DNA of 64,000 nt from assembly GCA_900074885.1 (NCBI GenBank), contig FJUW01000033.1, forward strand, positions 556,556-620,555, in the 5' to 3' direction. Position numbers and translations under genes: made by a program. Positions 1-11,725 of the stretch are shown piece by piece. Every line of letters starts with the position of its first letter. The first letter of the stretch is position 1. The notes under the pieces are model-generated. The model was given only the letters and a program-made list of their open reading frames with translations. It ran no database searches and had not been told where the DNA came from. Source of the stretch: Rhynchosporium graminicola (taxonomy: Eukaryota; Ascomycota; Leotiomycetes; Helotiales; Ploettnerulaceae).

Positions 1-1185
1 TTCAAAGTTATCTTCGGAACTACCACTGCTTGGTTCTTCCTTGACCTTGCATTCTATGGTCTGAGTCTGAACAACAGTATTGTCCTCAATGTCATCGGCT
101 ACACACATGGAAGCACAATCTACCAGACACTTCTCAACACCGCCATCGGCAATCTTATCCTCGTTTGTGCAGGCTCACTACCAGGATACTGGCTCTCGGT
201 AGCAACCATCGACACATTAGGCCGGAAAACGATTCAAATAATGGGCTTCTTCTTCCTTACTATCATCTTCATCGTCATAGGTTTTGCCTACAACGCTCTG
301 TCCGAAGGCAGTCTCTTGGCACTCTACATCCTGGCACAATTCTTCTTCAACTTCGGACCTAACACTACCACATTCATCATCCCAGGAGAATGCTTCCCGA
401 CACGGTATCGATCGACGGGTCACGGTCTCTCAGCCGCAATGGGTAAAATCGGTGCTATTATCGCCCAAGTCATCGCTCAACCTCTCCTCTCTAAAGGTGC
501 GGCTAAAGACTGCGTCGGCAAGGAGTGTGCGCCATGGATTAATCATCTCATGCAGATTTTCGCATTATTCATGTTCTGCGGTCTCCTTGTTTCATTCCTA
601 GTCCCTGAAACTAAAGGGAGAACATTGGAAGAGCTCTCTGGCGAAGAGGCCGTGCCGCTTGATCCTCATAGCGGTGGTAGAGGCGATGGAGGGCCGGCAT
701 CGCTTGAAAAAGCATCGACTCGCTGGTGGATACGATTTAATCCGTTTGACGGTGGGAAGCCCGCAGGCTTTAGGTATCCAAAGAGTCCGAATCTAGGACC
801 GAGAAGTCCGGGTATACTGGGCAAAAGGCAGCGCGTGGGAATTATGACGAGTCCGGAACTCTTGCCAAGGACGCTCAGTAGGGAAGAGAGGAAGAGGCCG
901 AAGCACGAGAGGGAGGGGAGTGGTTATGAGAGACATAGTAGGGTGAAGAGTGATACGAGTGCCAATGGGAGTACAAATAGGTATAGTGTTGGTGTGGAAA
1001 GTTATGGGAGGCATCACGTTCACAATGATGGATTCGTCAGTGGTGGTGGAGGAGGAGCGCCGCCTGGCTGGGGGGCTGGCTGGGGTGTGCAGATGCCAAC
1101 ACATAGGGGTGATGGGACACCTGAAAGGAGCGATGGGAGGATAGAGAGCATTAAGTTACTTGATGTTGGGAAACTGCTGAAATGA
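1..1185 (+). CDS. PHO84-type inorganic phosphate transporter (MFS), 3' part only
   Basis: The frame is open from base 1, so the gene begins upstream of the window; 394 codons are visible. The first 80 codons (before the first ATG at 241) are clearly transporter sequence. Six membrane segments can be followed, matching the second half of a 12-TM MFS protein. They include a loop around NTTTFIIPGECFPTRYRSTG and end at the sugar-porter signature PETKGRTLEEL (about codon 203). This arrangement is typical of proton-coupled phosphate permeases of the PHO84/PHO-5 family in the plasma membrane. The tail after the last TM is long (about 180 residues), basic and Gly-rich (a GGGG run near codon 350), and looks disordered. 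No intron is needed in the visible part. Exact substrate preference is inferred from family resemblance. Confidence 0.85.
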   Translation, partial: FKVIFGTTTAWFFLDLAFYGLSLNNSIVLNVIGYTHGSTIYQTLLNTAIGNLILVCAGSLPGYWLSVATIDTLGRKTIQIMGFFFLTIIFIVIGFAYNALSEGSLLALYILAQFFFNFGPNTTTFIIPGECFPTRYRSTGHGLSAAMGKIGAIIAQVIAQPLLSKGAAKDCVGKECAPWINHLMQIFALFMFCGLLVSFLVPETKGRTLEELSGEEAVPLDPHSGGRGDGGPASLEKASTRWWIRFNPFDGGKPAGFRYPKSPNLGPRSPGILGKRQRVGIMTSPELLPRTLSREERKRPKHEREGSGYERHSRVKSDTSANGSTNRYSVGVESYGRHHVHNDGFVSGGGGGAPPGWGAGWGVQMPTHRGDGTPERSDGRIESIKLLDVGKLLK

Positions 1186-2475
1186 TTCGATTCGGTCTCT
1201 TTTTTGGGCGGTGCTTTTGCTTGTAGGAGATACCTTAGCTTGGAGTTACCTAGAATAGATGGGCTTTTAATACTTTACTTATACTGCACTCTTAACCTCG
1301 AATATGATATGAGTTACCCTCTGCCATAATCATGAGACTCAAGCTCGAATATATGCAGAGCTGGCTTGAAGTAGCTGCGATAGTATCCCCTTACTTGATT
1401 TCGTCTTATGAGGCCGGCGCTTGATGTTGCGGACCAAACAAATGCCTATAGCATGACGAGAAACCCGAGGGGTGTTGTCGAACTCTTTAGGCCTATAAAA
1501 CGCGAAAAGGAGACTTCACAGGGAGATACTCGCCTTTTCAGTCTCGTATAATCGCTAGATAGTCAGAATTTATAGTTATTACCCTATAACTGACAGACAT
1601 AAGAGTACTTTCTACCGCCACCCGATCTGTCAATTTAGTTTCAGGGCGTTGGGACGGCAGGGAGAATAAATGGACGACATGCAAGTTCACTAGGAATGGC
1701 TACGACGAAAATGTGTACTATAAATGGATGCTGACTCTCTTGAATGGAATCTGTTTTGTTCTTAACCACTTGTCGCCCGATCCGGAATGTTGAGGTCTCG
1801 GAGCAATCCGAGCCAGGGGCATCCGGACTCTCACAGGGCTTCGTAAGCCATTCATGCTCCGATAATTCAAGTGATGATACTTTATCTTTGCAGATTTGCT
1901 AGAGGAAGCTGACAGCTAGTCAAGCCGTTCTAGTTTGTGAGACGTTATCCCTGATACTTCGCTGTCTTGGATGATCGATGGGAAAGTCTTTGAAAAGCTG
2001 AAGAAAAGAGCTCGACCCGTAGAGCTGTATAATCTGAAGATACTTGTTGAATATGGGAACACATTAAGGTGATTGGCTGTTTGAGAAAGGAGGTAGACAA
2101 GCAGGTGAGGAGAGGACCTGGGAGCATCTCTTTTATAGTGGAATTTTGAAGAAGTCTATATGATACGATGAAGCAAATTGATTGATTTGTATACTCAATC
2201 CAACAGCTGTCTTAATCAAAGACATAATTTTGCCTAGAAAGTAGATGAGGAACCTCTACCTCTCCTTCCCGTCACCTGTGCCGTTTTCCCGTCTGATGCA
2301 GCTTGAACACCCACTAACCCGCCGCAAGAGGTACTCAAGGAGCTAACATTTTGAAAATTGCCAAGTTCCCATCATGTCACAGTTGAGAACTCTGCATCGC
2401 TATAACGAAACAGTATCATAAAGCAGGACTAGAGCACGTGAAAGTTGTATTTTTATGAAGACCATATCGAAAACT
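1186..2475. other. gene-free intergenic stretch
   Basis: This stretch holds the 3' flank of the phosphate transporter and, further right, the 3' flank of the minus-strand kinase gene. Only short frames without domain resemblance are present (for example a 60-codon minus frame at 1945-2127). No repeat or RNA gene was seen. Confidence 0.5.
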
Positions 2476-4403
2476 TCAATACGGCCATATTTTCTCATAT
2501 AAAGCTTTATGCTGCTCATCTTCGCCCATATCCAAGAACATTTCTTTAACGCGCATATTTACAGCGTGCGCTCGTTCGTAGTCTTCGCGTAAAACTCTAC
2601 CACCTACCGCGATCAGGTTCTGGTCTTCAAGTAAGTGTAATACCGTCCCAAGCTCTTCAAGAAGCTCCATTTCCTCGTTATGAAGCCACAATTCTTGATC
2701 CGTAAAGCTAATAGGACATGGTGTCGAATCTGGATAGATATCTTGCCAGTGAGCCGCAATGGTTATCAATGCGTGCCGAAATGAAAACACGTCATTTCGA
2801 CTCCAGGCACCAGAAACCAGAGAAACAGGTTGTAAAATCGACTTGTGGGGGTGGTTGATTGCAGCCCAACGAAGAGGATTTTTGATTATGGTGAGGTCTT
2901 GATAGCGTCTGAGAATGTCATCAGTTTCACCCGATTCACTTCTTCTTCCAGAACCCTCCGACATCGGTTCTGATATGCTCTTATAGCCACTCGAGAGAGG
3001 AAGCATTGGGGGAACTCTGTACTGGAGAAATATTTCGGATACCGGGGTCGATTGCCAATCAATTATATGAGTGATCCTCTTCGTGTCCGGGTCAACAAAT
3101 ATATTGTCAAGGTGGAGATCTCGGAGACAAAGCGTCTTGGATTGTAACTCTTCCGAGAAGATGGGCGTTAGATGGGGAACGAGGATGAGATACCGTTCTA
3201 ACAGAGAAATGTACTCCTCCGGCAATTCAGGCGTGTCTATAGGACGACAATAATTCATCTGGGCGGTTGCGTAGGTCTTGGTCCATTGTGTCTCGTTCAT
3301 ACCCATAGCCAGCATGTAGTCGACAGCATTTTGCCCTTTCATATTAGTTGATTAGCTGTCCAAGCAATCATCCTTCACTTACAGGGACCTCGTTCTAAAG
3401 CCATTGTGGCTCGTTCACCTTGCCAGAGTACTGCTTCATCCAATGGCCCGAGGACAAATTTCGCCGTATGTGAGGGGTCGAGTTCTTTCGAAGGATTACC
3501 CATGGAGCTATACGTAGCTTTAAGGCTTTGGACATGCACGCCTTTGTTTTTCAGATCGTCCTTGTAATATATACAACCATGACTCTTGAACGACACCGAT
3601 GCAAGCTTTGCCTCCAAATCCACAAGTTCCGTCACAAGATCTTGCTGTGATTCTCTTGACCAATGACGCCATAAGTTCCCTAATGGTTTGCCTTTAGCTT
3701 TCTCCTCTAAGATATATTCGACGCCCACTGGATTGAGTGGATCCAACGAGTATGTGTGTATTCGCGGGACGGGAAATTCCAAGAAGTCTCGCACCTGCAG
3801 GATAAATGTTAGTCCTTGAAATAAATTCAGATGTGACGAGGGCTACCTACAAAGTTTCGCGTAGCAACCTCAGATGCGGTTGCATAGAATGTCGACCCAA
3901 CATTTGGGTTAGGAATCTTCGCAAGAACCTCGGCACCATTGTCCATCGTCATGAGAAATGCCTTGTTGAATTGGCCTTCGACGCACTTCAGTACTTTTGT
4001 ACCTATAATCGAGCGGCCATCAGTTAGCACTAACTCCCTGGAGCTTTGGACTGACGCGAAGAGTATATTGTGAGAGACGGTCTTACATGATCTAGCTCCA
4101 CCGGCAGCAGTCTTAACGGCCACATCCAAGAGGGCATCGAGATTGAATCGGCGATATCGTACAGCAAGTTTCTCAGGCTCGTCCGATCTAGAGACAACGT
4201 TGAGTTACAGTGATAAGTTCGGGAGGAGAGCAACCGTACAACCATCTGTACCGACGATATTCATACAGCTCCTCTTCTGGAATATCTGCTTCTGCTTCAA
4301 TAAGCTTGTGTGTAGTGGATTATCTTGTACTTATTCGTATCACAGTCTTACCTGAGCCATCTTCCATCGCCTTTCGAAGCACTGGTGGTGTGGTGACAGA
4401 CAT
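2476..4403 (-). CDS. APH-fold kinase, AIM9-like (phosphotransferase enzyme family)
   Basis: Six exons read on the minus strand: 4403-4352, 4291-4240, 4187-4087, 4002-3851, 3794-3383 and 3335-2476. The introns are 60, 52, 84, 56 and 47 bp. All phases close, giving 542 residues. The layout matches fungal AIM9-like proteins of the aminoglycoside phosphotransferase (APH) fold. An N-terminal YRW...RYRRFN block is followed by GQFNKAFLMTMDNG (glycine-loop region), TASEVATRNFV (helix C region), GPW, then the catalytic loop RDLHLDNIFVD (Asp329, Asn334) and IIDWQ (Asp349, metal binding). Odd point: the family's HxD motif has Leu instead of His here (LRDLH). AIM9 relates to mitochondria in yeast; in filamentous fungi this family is large and the substrates are mostly unknown. 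The first splice acceptor has two nearby choices (AG at 4292 or 4295), both in frame. Confidence 0.8.
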
Positions 4404-5460
4404 TGTCCGGGACCACTGCTGGTGAGTACGATAAATAAAGAAACTTCGAATAGCTCGGGATATGAGGCCAGATCCAAGCTGGTTATGCGAGTTGGAGCGC
4501 ATCTTCAGAGGAAAATGCCGTTGTGTGCATGGACAGGCGCATACTACGCGCTCGGCCCATTATTGTTGCCCGTTCAGTTATTTTGTCATGCATTGATGGC
4601 GCGCGGCTGGCGAAGGGAGGTGTGTTCTCAGGATTGCCGCGCGCTTGAAATATGTCGGTCGGCGCGTCATCCGCCAAACTGGCCAATAGATAATCCGCTC
4701 AGCTGCGACCGCAGCTGAGCAAACAAGTAAGCGTACAGCCAATTCCAGCCAAGAGCAGGAGTTTAAGGTTTATACAAGGAAGCCTCGCATAGCCTCTAGA
4801 AATGCGCGAAATGCAGATTGCTTATTCGCTGCAGTAAGTCAACACGGAAGCAGCTATAAGAGGCGTGAATATATCGTCTTGAAGTGTATAAACTACAATA
4901 ACACTCTGATAATGCTTTTGATACTTCGTTTCATCTTAAAATAAAGCATGATAGATAGACGCTGGGCATATTCTGACGAAACGAATACCTTATATCAACC
5001 CTAGATTATTACTTTTGGCTGGAATAGGCTGTAGAATGCGTCAGAAGGAAAGGATTCACAACCAATTGTGAAGAAACTTGTGGACAAAGTGCAGGCCTGG
5101 TCACATCTTGATGAAACTGCAACGACCCTTGGCAGCGGTAACAACTGGATCATTTCATAGAGGACTGTTGGGCACAAGTCTCGTCTTTCTGAATAGAGGA
5201 CGACTTAGTATAAATAAATCGAGCCGCTCTCAGAAAACACCTCTTGAAGTTACATTCATTCGGCGTCATTGATATCATTACCATGAAAAGACACTATATC
5301 TGCGGCGACCTACTCAACGCACCCATCATTAGAGCCGTTCGATTTCATCTTCCGTACAAGATTTACGCACCCTTATCCTGCCAACCTGAAAACAATCCCG
5401 GAAAGCATAAAAGAAGTTAATTCAACCAATTCAGAGCTGAAGGTACTACACCTCCTGATA
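4404..5460. other. divergent intergenic region between kinase and 203-aa gene
   Basis: This is the shared upstream region of a minus-strand and a plus-strand gene. Frames such as 4422-4718 and 5078-5272 are short and show no resemblance to known domains. No repeats were seen. Confidence 0.45.
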
Positions 5461-6072
5461 ATGTCTGGGAAAATCCCAAAGACTGCCTTGAAAGGATTGG
5501 CGGACAAAATCCGACAAACCCCAACCGCACTCCAGAACTTGAGGTTTATGGATGCTACAACCTCCGTAACTGCAGTGAAGACGACCGATCTTCGATTCGA
5601 TGTGCATAAAAGCACCGAAGACCCCAATATGGCGACAGGAATAATACAAGCCAACAGCGGGGCTAAGGACAAGGGCGTCAAAGCATTCGTTAAGGAAAAG
5701 ACCGATGGCCACAGAGGAACGCACCAAGTCATTGGTCAAAAGATCAGATTCAACCTAGGGTACGATTTCAAGGTGGAGGAGGTCGCAGCAGCTGTGGAGA
5801 ATCCATACGACGAAGGAATGCAGGGTGTAACATTTCAAGGAGCCTCTAGCTTGGGCTCTGGCTCGGGCTCGGGCTCGGGATCAGCCATAGGCGTAGGACC
5901 AACTCCGACGGACTGGGTTTGGTGGAGCGATGAAGGTATCTGGCATCGCCAAATAAACGGGTTGGACACGTGGAAAGCACCTGAAAACAAGGCGGATTCT
6001 GATAGGATTTATAGTAATCGTAAGAGAAATTACTTTATGAAGTACGCTGACGGGACAGTGGTCTGGCATTGA
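5461..6072 (+). CDS. hypothetical protein, 203 aa, with Gly-Ser linker
   Basis: This is a single open frame of 203 codons starting at ATG 5461; no family was recognised. The N-terminal about 125 residues are Lys/Thr-rich and end in a perfect (GS)n linker at about residues 132-141, encoded by repeated ggctcg hexamers. The C-terminal about 60 residues are aromatic (DWVWWSDEGIWHRQ and a final TVVWH) and look like a small folded domain after the flexible linker. There is no signal peptide or membrane segment. It may be a lineage-specific gene. Codon use looks ordinary and no intron is needed. Confidence 0.55.
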   Translation: MSGKIPKTALKGLADKIRQTPTALQNLRFMDATTSVTAVKTTDLRFDVHKSTEDPNMATGIIQANSGAKDKGVKAFVKEKTDGHRGTHQVIGQKIRFNLGYDFKVEEVAAAVENPYDEGMQGVTFQGASSLGSGSGSGSGSAIGVGPTPTDWVWWSDEGIWHRQINGLDTWKAPENKADSDRIYSNRKRNYFMKYADGTVVWH

Positions 6073-6913
6073 ATTATCTGCGAGGCCCGGTTGTATTTGA
6101 GTTTAAGTAGAGTTCAGTTGCTTCGAATGTATCTAGTGCGTAAGGAGGTTGAGATTTCCATGTTCTGCCTAAAGACGGTGACATAATTTACCTTTCACAT
6201 CTCTAATAAGGTGTAATGAGGTGTTTACGGCAGTCGGACGAATGTTGTATGCTTCACAGATATTCCCTTTGCTTGGAGACGAAAAAAAGCCGACGACACA
6301 GCTCTAGAATAAACTCAGACGGGAGAACGATTCCCCTTAGCCATTTGAGTTTGAAGGGCGGCCTAATGAGCTAATCTCCTAGCGCAAGCAATACACGTCA
6401 ATCGAATTGCTTTTCGATTCGTGAATCGATTTCCAAGGAAGGAGACGACCCATGTTGGCTAATACATGTTACTGTAGATACTGCAAATGTCTTGCCAACT
6501 TCAAGCATACCTTCTTCTTCTTATCTGTAATCTATCAAATCTTTTTAAGGCTTCTCAACATGAATTAGTGATTCATGGTTATTATGGAGCACTAGGCTGC
6601 CAATCCGGAATCTGCAATACCACGACTGGAAGCTGACAAGCGAAACCCCGACAAACTCAACAACAACAACAAAGTAAATGAGACCTGCATTCCGTTTGTT
6701 ACCAATGGTAAAGGACAGAAATTAACATTAAAATGCTGGTGCTTTAATGAAGTCATATTCAACGCTTTTTCATTCCCAATCCACCAGTGCGTAGCAGAAT
6801 GACTATACATTTCCTTGTAGACTAACGACACGAGGCAAGAGCCAGATTCCTAGTATCAACTGAAGCAGATCATTGAACCTCATTGAATTGTCCCCCTATC
6901 CAACTAAGATCTA
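6073..6913. other. intergenic, convergent 3' flanks
   Basis: This is the region between two converging genes. A 79-codon minus frame (6592-6831) shows no family resemblance. Nothing else was seen. Confidence 0.45.
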
Positions 6914-8121
6914 TCAAGTCTTCACCTCCCCATTCTCCCGCTGTTTCAAAATATCATATACCTGCGGTATCACATACCGTCCATAATCAATAGCATCATT
7001 TAAATTATCATAACCGCGAATCGAGATCAAATCGGCACCCAAATCCACGTAATCAATCAAACTGTCCACAATCGTCTTGGGACTCCCAACCAGCGCCGTG
7101 GAAGCACCCCTCGCATTCGTAGCCGTGACAGTAGGGTACCACAGCGCTCGATCCTGAACCTCGCCCCTCTTCGCAATATCAAGCAATCTCTGACTACCCA
7201 CGTTCTGCGGAGTGGAAGTATTGTCAGAAGCTTTGAGTTGGCCAGCAGCGCCGCCAGCCCGATTGGTGTTCAGAGCGTCGAGGATGCGATGCGCTTTTGC
7301 CCAGGCGAGATCATCGGTCTCGGCTAGGATGGGACGGAATGTTACCCAGATCCTAGGACGGTCTTTGCGCCCGGCTTTGGCGGCTTCGGAGTAGATACGG
7401 TCGATTTGGTCTTTGGTTTCTTTGAGTGGCTCACCCCAGAGACCGAAGATGTCGGCGAGGGAACCGCCAATGCGGTAAGCTTCGTCGGATGAGCCACCTA
7501 CTGAGACAGGGATGGTGCCGTTGACGGGAGGGACGTCGCTGTTGAATCTAGAAATGGTATTAGCATCTTAATTGGTGATTCTCCATAAATGGAGCCGAAT
7601 AAAGTGCAGCAGCCCTAGTCACGAGATCAAGATACGAGAATAACTTACTGCTTGAACTGGTAATACTTTCCCTCCCAATCAAACGGCTTAGTGGATGCCC
7701 ATGCCTTCCTCAGAATTTTGATATATTCCTCAGTCCTTCCGTACCTCTCGTCCTTGTTCAAGAAATCACCTTCCTTGGCCTGCTCAGCATCACTACCACC
7801 AGCAATGAAATGCACAACGGCACGTCCATTGCTCAGCTGATCAAGGGTCGCAAGAGCTTTGGCTGCAACAGTGGGATACATGGTGTTTGGTCTGAGCGCA
7901 ATGATGATCTTGAGGTTCTTGGTTGCTGCTGCGATTGTTGCTCCAATGGTAAATGGGTCGTAGTGGTTGGAGCCATAGGGAACAAGTGTGTAGTTGTAGG
8001 AGAGGTCGTCTAAAGTTCTGGCGTAGCGGATGAGGTAGTCTACATTGATTTTTGCGTTTGGGACTGGTGCGAGCTCCGTAGATGCATTTGGGAACGTCAG
8101 ACTGATGAATTCGGTTGGCAT
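6914..8121 (-). CDS. FMN-dependent alkanesulfonate monooxygenase (SsuD/luciferase-like)
   Basis: Two exons (8121-7649 and 7547-6914) are separated by a 101-bp intron, giving 368 residues, close to the bacterial SsuD length of about 380. The protein is a bacterial-luciferase-like TIM barrel. The N-terminal part carries VDYLIRYARTLDDL and LKIIIALRPNTMYP, then LDQLSNGRAVVHFIAGG (the segment that in SsuD lines the flavin site). The second exon carries PVSVGGSSDEAYR and the C-terminal LVGSPKTIVDSLIDYVDLG, followed by RGYDNLNDA. SsuD uses FMNH2 from a partner reductase to release sulfite from alkanesulfonates under sulfur limitation. No reductase gene is next to it here. The family is mainly bacterial, so old transfer into fungi followed by intron gain is plausible. 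Function is by family resemblance. Confidence 0.85.
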
Positions 8122-9486
8122 TTTGGCGAGTGGTGCTAATTCTATAAGGTTTGGGGTAGTTTGAAGAATGATCTAACCAGACCGGCTGTACTAAGTTAAT
8201 GATGTATCAATGTTCTTATATTGTATACCTTTGTGGTGGTTTGTAATGATTGTATTGCGCCAATAGCCCCAAAATGACGCCTTACATATTCCAACCACAC
8301 AGGAATTATCTTGGGTGGGGCCTCTGCTCCACGTCATGCAATGGTACGAGCGATTGCAATAATAAGTGATCTGGCTTGATATAAAAATGGACCTTGTCTT
8401 TTGAGACGGCTCTGGCAATGACTCCGTGTGCTCCTCGGGTCTCTTAATATTAACCTTGCAGAAGTGTATTGAAGCTGGCTTTGTTTTGTTCGCCTTTGAA
8501 TTAAGCGAGAGTGGGGTGACCTTGGCGTGAATCAATACCGCTGGGTACGTACCCAGATAGCCATTGGTGACTGACGGAATCGAAAGACCACTGCTTGAAT
8601 ACCAAGCTACCAGAAGATTAGTTTTGTAAACTCCAGAGATATTGCGAGCCACAATATAAATTTAAACCATTCAGTATCTGAATCTCATCCTTCCACTTTC
8701 GTGGCATCCACCTATAGGCGATCGATGTCGTCTCTATGACTTATCACGATTGAGATTACACCAAAAAAATAACAGTAGTTAAGTATTATAGTAGCTAATT
8801 GTCTCGTAGAGTATACTAAGTTTGATTCAGATTTATTTCGTCAGATAAAAATGCTCAACTTTGAGTCGAAATAGTGAGCTGACCCAATATCTTAGGTATA
8901 CCCTAGACTGAATAATCGAAGTTCATTAGTATTATATTTCTATGACAGTCTCATACACCCTTGACCTGTACTCCTATTGAGAAGGATGTTTGTATGATCC
9001 CGCATTCCATGTGCGCCTTCTTGAATCTGGAAGGACAATCAAAACTTCTGGTGTGCTTCAACGTCGGTCATAAAGACTATTGACAGAGGGTCTTGAAGAT
9101 ATATATCTTTAAAGGTAATAGTCGCTAGCTCTAGACACTTTATCACGGTTGCCTGTTTCGAGTATAGGTGTAAAGTGATGTGCAACCGTTGACTCGAAGT
9201 GTTTACGGCATGTAGTTTCGCCTAAAGTAACATAATAATGCCAAAAGAGGCTGCGAATCAGACTATTCCTGGAAGAAGAGGCGGCATTAGTAGCTACCTA
9301 AATCCGGCTGGCTTCAGCTATTAAACGGTCGACACATTACCGATTTACTAGAGCTGACAGAGCGACTATGTTTTGACATAAAGCTGCATATAAGACGCTG
9401 CTCGGACCCACGAGTTGCGCAACTGGTAACGGCTGGGCTCACTCTCAAAGCTGCCAAGGAAAAATTTACGTCTCAACAGCGTAGTG
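8122..9486. other. AT-rich gene-free stretch upstream of the monooxygenase
   Basis: It contains the 5' flank of the monooxygenase and AT-rich sequence. A 153-codon minus frame (8191-8652) was judged to be chance, as its composition is not protein-like and no domain is seen. Confidence 0.4.
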
Positions 9487-9830
9487 ATTGAGTTGAGTTG
9501 AGTTGAGTTGAATTGAGTTGAGTTGAGTGTAGGGTCACACTCAACTTAACTCAGAGCTATATTTACCGTACTCAGCTCAACTCAATCGTACTCTGTGTTA
9601 CTCTAAGTATACTCAGGGTACTGCTTACCAATACTTCTTAACGGGGATCTCTCGAAATTCTTATTTAATACTAATATTGAAGCGACAAGGACTCACTTTT
9701 ATACTTGAATTATACTTATTTTATACAAACTCAAATACTCTGTGTCGACTCTAAGTACGAATAGTAAGTACTCACTCGAATCAATAATTACCTCACTCAA
9801 CTCAAGTCAAGTGTACTCAGAGTGCATTGA
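9487..9830. repeat. GAGTT pentamer tract and degenerate inverted CTCAA field
   Basis: A tract of GAGTT units (9487-9528) is followed within 10 bases by its complement (acactcaacttaactc) and then by about 290 bases in which ACTC/CTCAACTC words recur every few bases, up to about 9830. The first tract and the later CTCAACTC words form inverted repeats. The pattern suggests a decayed pentanucleotide satellite. Confidence 0.65.
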
Positions 9831-11384
9831 GTCTTTTTCATTAGGCAGCGTCTCAACTACGTACGAGATTTGATCAAGGGCGGAAGTATCTTCGAAAGGT
9901 CGGAGGACGCACAAATTGCGTCTGTGAAGAAAGTACGCAGCTTTGTGACTTCGATGTCAAAATGACTCTGATACTCTCGCAAGATATATCTACATAGTAT
10001 CACAAAATGACAGCAACTAACCATCTGACACAACGTTATTCTTCTCCCGGAATTCATTATTGGTGCAATCACAAGAAGATTATTCATATCCTTAAATATA
10101 TAATAATAAGGCGCCAGCTCGTGGTAAGCATAGCGAAAGATTTTGTGTGCGAGTAAGTCTGGAAATCATTGCTAATAGAGGACTTCGCTTCATTCCGGCA
10201 AATTGCGCGCAGGGTCCTCGTACTGCCATACAAGTAGTCAAGTAATGGATATCTCCTTCATACAGACTTTTCCAATCCTCCATAAGACTGGTTTCTAAGA
10301 CGTCGCACCTCTTTCATGTTTCAACAAGCGGGAGAGACCCGAGTGAATGCTGACAGGTTAACGCATCTTGATGACCGATTACTTTATTACATACGAATCT
10401 GAACAAGACGCTCTCTCTGACTCGTAAGTATCGTCTAATAAACTATCATTTTGGGAACTAGAGATTTTCATTCCCTACGTAGTAAAACATCCTGGAGCAA
10501 CCATTTTTACAAAGGCCGGGAGAACCTCAGAACTCGCAACTCCAAGCAACGCAGCTCAAGCAAGTATTTATCCAACTCTATGTAAACTTACAGATCCATA
10601 GTCGACCCAAATTGATCTATAACTATACCTCCAACTCTCTACAAGCCCATCCATAGGCCGCGATGAACGCAGCACGCGGTCGGCTCACAGTATCCTTTGG
10701 TCAAACCTAGTAACGTCATGTTAAGGTCTCCAAGGGCTGCAGCTATATTTTATATATTCTTCATATCAAGCATATCCTTTTGCGTCGAAGTATCAACAAG
10801 AGATAACAGGTGAAGGTCAGGTCACCACTCCCTAAAAACAACAGCGGTACCTTATCAACAGCAAACAACTAAGTATAGGAATAACACAGCAAGCAACAAG
10901 AATACTTCAATACAGCCCACTCACTCACTCACCACCCAACAGAAAAAATCTCCACACAAGATGCAAAAACCCTGCCCCAAAAAACTGCACAGACGAAAAC
11001 CAATCATGAATGGAAAATTCCCCGTCTTGACTTCTACGTATAACTAACGATACCTGAATCCACAGACCCCCGGGAGTCCTCCCTCTCCGATCCGACGCAC
11101 TCACCAGTCTTTCTTCCTCAGGAGCTCTCTTTACACACAAGAAGAGAGAACTCGCTAAGCCGACAAGTATCTTTTTTCATGTTACTCTCATGCATGTCGA
11201 TACTGATCGTTGTAACAGGCAGGAGTGGCGCGCTTACACGCGCTAATGCCTATTCTGCAATACCTACTCTGCAATACCTACAAGACATCATTCCGCATTG
11301 CGACTAGCAAGAAACAGAGGAAGTACTCGGAAATCGAATCGAAGCGAAGCGAGTTTAAAATTTCTCCCTTCCTTCCGGCATTAT
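9831..11384. other. gene-free AT-rich stretch
   Basis: Only short frames without domain resemblance are present (9857-10087, 10092-10283 and 10925-11140, all minus). No RNA gene or mobile element was recognised. Confidence 0.4.
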
Positions 11385-11470
11385 CTCCTCTCCTCGCCTC
11401 TCCTCTCCTCGCCTCTCCTCTCCTCTCCTCTCCTCTCCTCTCCTCTCCTCTCCTCTCCTCTCCTTTCCTT
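11385..11470. repeat. TCTCC/CTCCT pentanucleotide microsatellite
   Basis: About 15 tandem copies of a CTCCT-type pentamer with three interruptions (cctcgcctc). The frames running through it are repeat artefacts. Confidence 0.9.
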
Positions 11471-11556
11471 TCCCACATCCTAACCCCCTACCACCCTACC
11501 ACCCTACCACCCCAACATCTCAACACCCTGTGATCCTAATAATCCTTCCTCTACCC

Positions 11557-11576
11557 ATCACCACCACCATCACCAC

Positions 11577-11607
<31 letters not shown>
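11557..11607. repeat. CAC/CAT trinucleotide microsatellite
   Basis: A compound (CAC)n/(CAT)n tract ends in about 12 perfect ATC units. A short (CTC)n tract follows at 11704-11725. Confidence 0.9.
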
Positions 11608-11725
11608 GTTAACCAGGACTCGCACTCTTGACTCTTTAAATCAACCTACAAGGATAAGGCACTTGTACACATTCACGTACACAAACACAAACACGTAAAT
11701 AAATCCTCCTCCTCCTCCTCCTCCT

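Noticed and set aside
8191..8652. 153-codon minus frame
   Set aside because: Composition is not protein-like, there is no domain, and it lies in the monooxygenase 5' flank.
11225..11533. Frames through the CTCCT tract on both strands
   Set aside because: They exist only because the pentamer repeat has no stop codon.
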